The notes under the pieces: generated by a model | Told to the model about the DNA's origin: nothing | Seen by the model: the letters and a program-made list of their open reading frames with translations, nothing else | Databases searched by the model: none | Program-made: the position numbers and the translations under genes | Source: Acidobacteriota bacterium | Lineage (GTDB): Bacteria > Acidobacteriota > Terriglobia > Bryobacterales > Bryobacteraceae | Length of the DNA stretch: 64,000 nucleotides | Assembly (NCBI GenBank): GCA_025350695.1 | Contig: JANXXI010000188.1 | Location: 26,326 to 90,325 of the forward strand | Reading direction: 5' to 3' | Shown here: positions 63,866 through 64,000 of the stretch, in pieces | How the letters are laid out: each line of letters starts with the position of its first letter | Numbering within the stretch: position 1 is the stretch's first letter

Positions 63866-64000
63866 CTTCCATGTAGTAATTTGTCAAGGTGAAAACGAAT
63901 ATTTTGTAAGGGAAGACGAAGTTTCCCCTACCTCCCGCCGTTTGCGAACGAAAAATGCATTGGAGACGATCCAGCGTCTCGTTTGCGGATGGTGATTGAA

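Overview
The window looks like chromosome of an Acidobacteriota bacterium of the Bryobacterales/Solibacter kind. The signs are a very large TonB-dependent receptor with an N-terminal carboxypeptidase-regulatory-like domain beside a CRTAC1/ASPIC-UnbV protein, DUF1552 and DUF1592-type cytochrome genes next to a sulfatase, DUF1080 and CehA/McbA-like secreted hydrolases, Uma2-type genes, and a shape cluster mreB-mreC-mreD-mrdA-rodA followed by an RNase E/G gene. This assignment rests on gene content only; there is no rRNA in the window.

Layout. 1-8 kb: a truncated serine hydrolase, MiaE-like tRNA hydroxylase, a D-threonine-aldolase-type PLP enzyme, secreted proteins of unknown role, a DUF1080 protein divergent from a CehA/McbA-like metallohydrolase, and a STAS protein. 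8-15 kb: a TPR protein, a decayed FAD oxidase, an ArsR-SRPBCC-GyrI operon, two DUF1801 genes, a frameshifted unknown and a degenerate reading frame. 15-22 kb: a beta-helix protein, a second serine hydrolase, a broken Uma2 gene and a symporter/DUF3311/PQQ-propeller operon. 22-31 kb: SelW-like, heparinase-like, ribA, a LytS-type kinase, a methyltransferase, and a putative-Ig/NIDO surface protein split by a 4-bp duplication. 31-36 kb: an HlyD-type adaptor, NUDIX, propeller and HExxH proteins, plus a relic of structured RNA. 36.7-45.7 kb: the elongation machinery for rod shape and RNase E/G. 46.6-55 kb: tRNA-Ser(GGA) with a possible integrase scrap, an intact Uma2 gene, a CRTAC1-thioredoxin-TPR protein interrupted by an in-frame TGA, and its TonB receptor. 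55-60 kb: sulfatase, DUF1552 and DUF1592 genes. 60-64 kb: fused remnants of kaiC and a sigma-54 activator, small genes (a membrane protein, a PEP-CTERM-like peptide, a YHS protein), an alpha/beta hydrolase, a frameshifted Uma2 gene and copies of a hairpin-bearing inverted repeat.

How it works together. The secreted part of the gene set (TonB receptor, CRTAC1 partner, sulfatase, heparinase-like, beta-helix, DUF1080, CehA-like, DUF1552/1592) fits scavenging of complex polymers. The mre cluster is core cell-wall elongation. Two features run through the whole window: at least ten genes have a -10-like hexamer only 6-8 nt before the start codon, which suggests leaderless or very short-leader transcription; and broken genes are common (about eight), mostly in accessory stretches at 9-19 kb and 60-64 kb.
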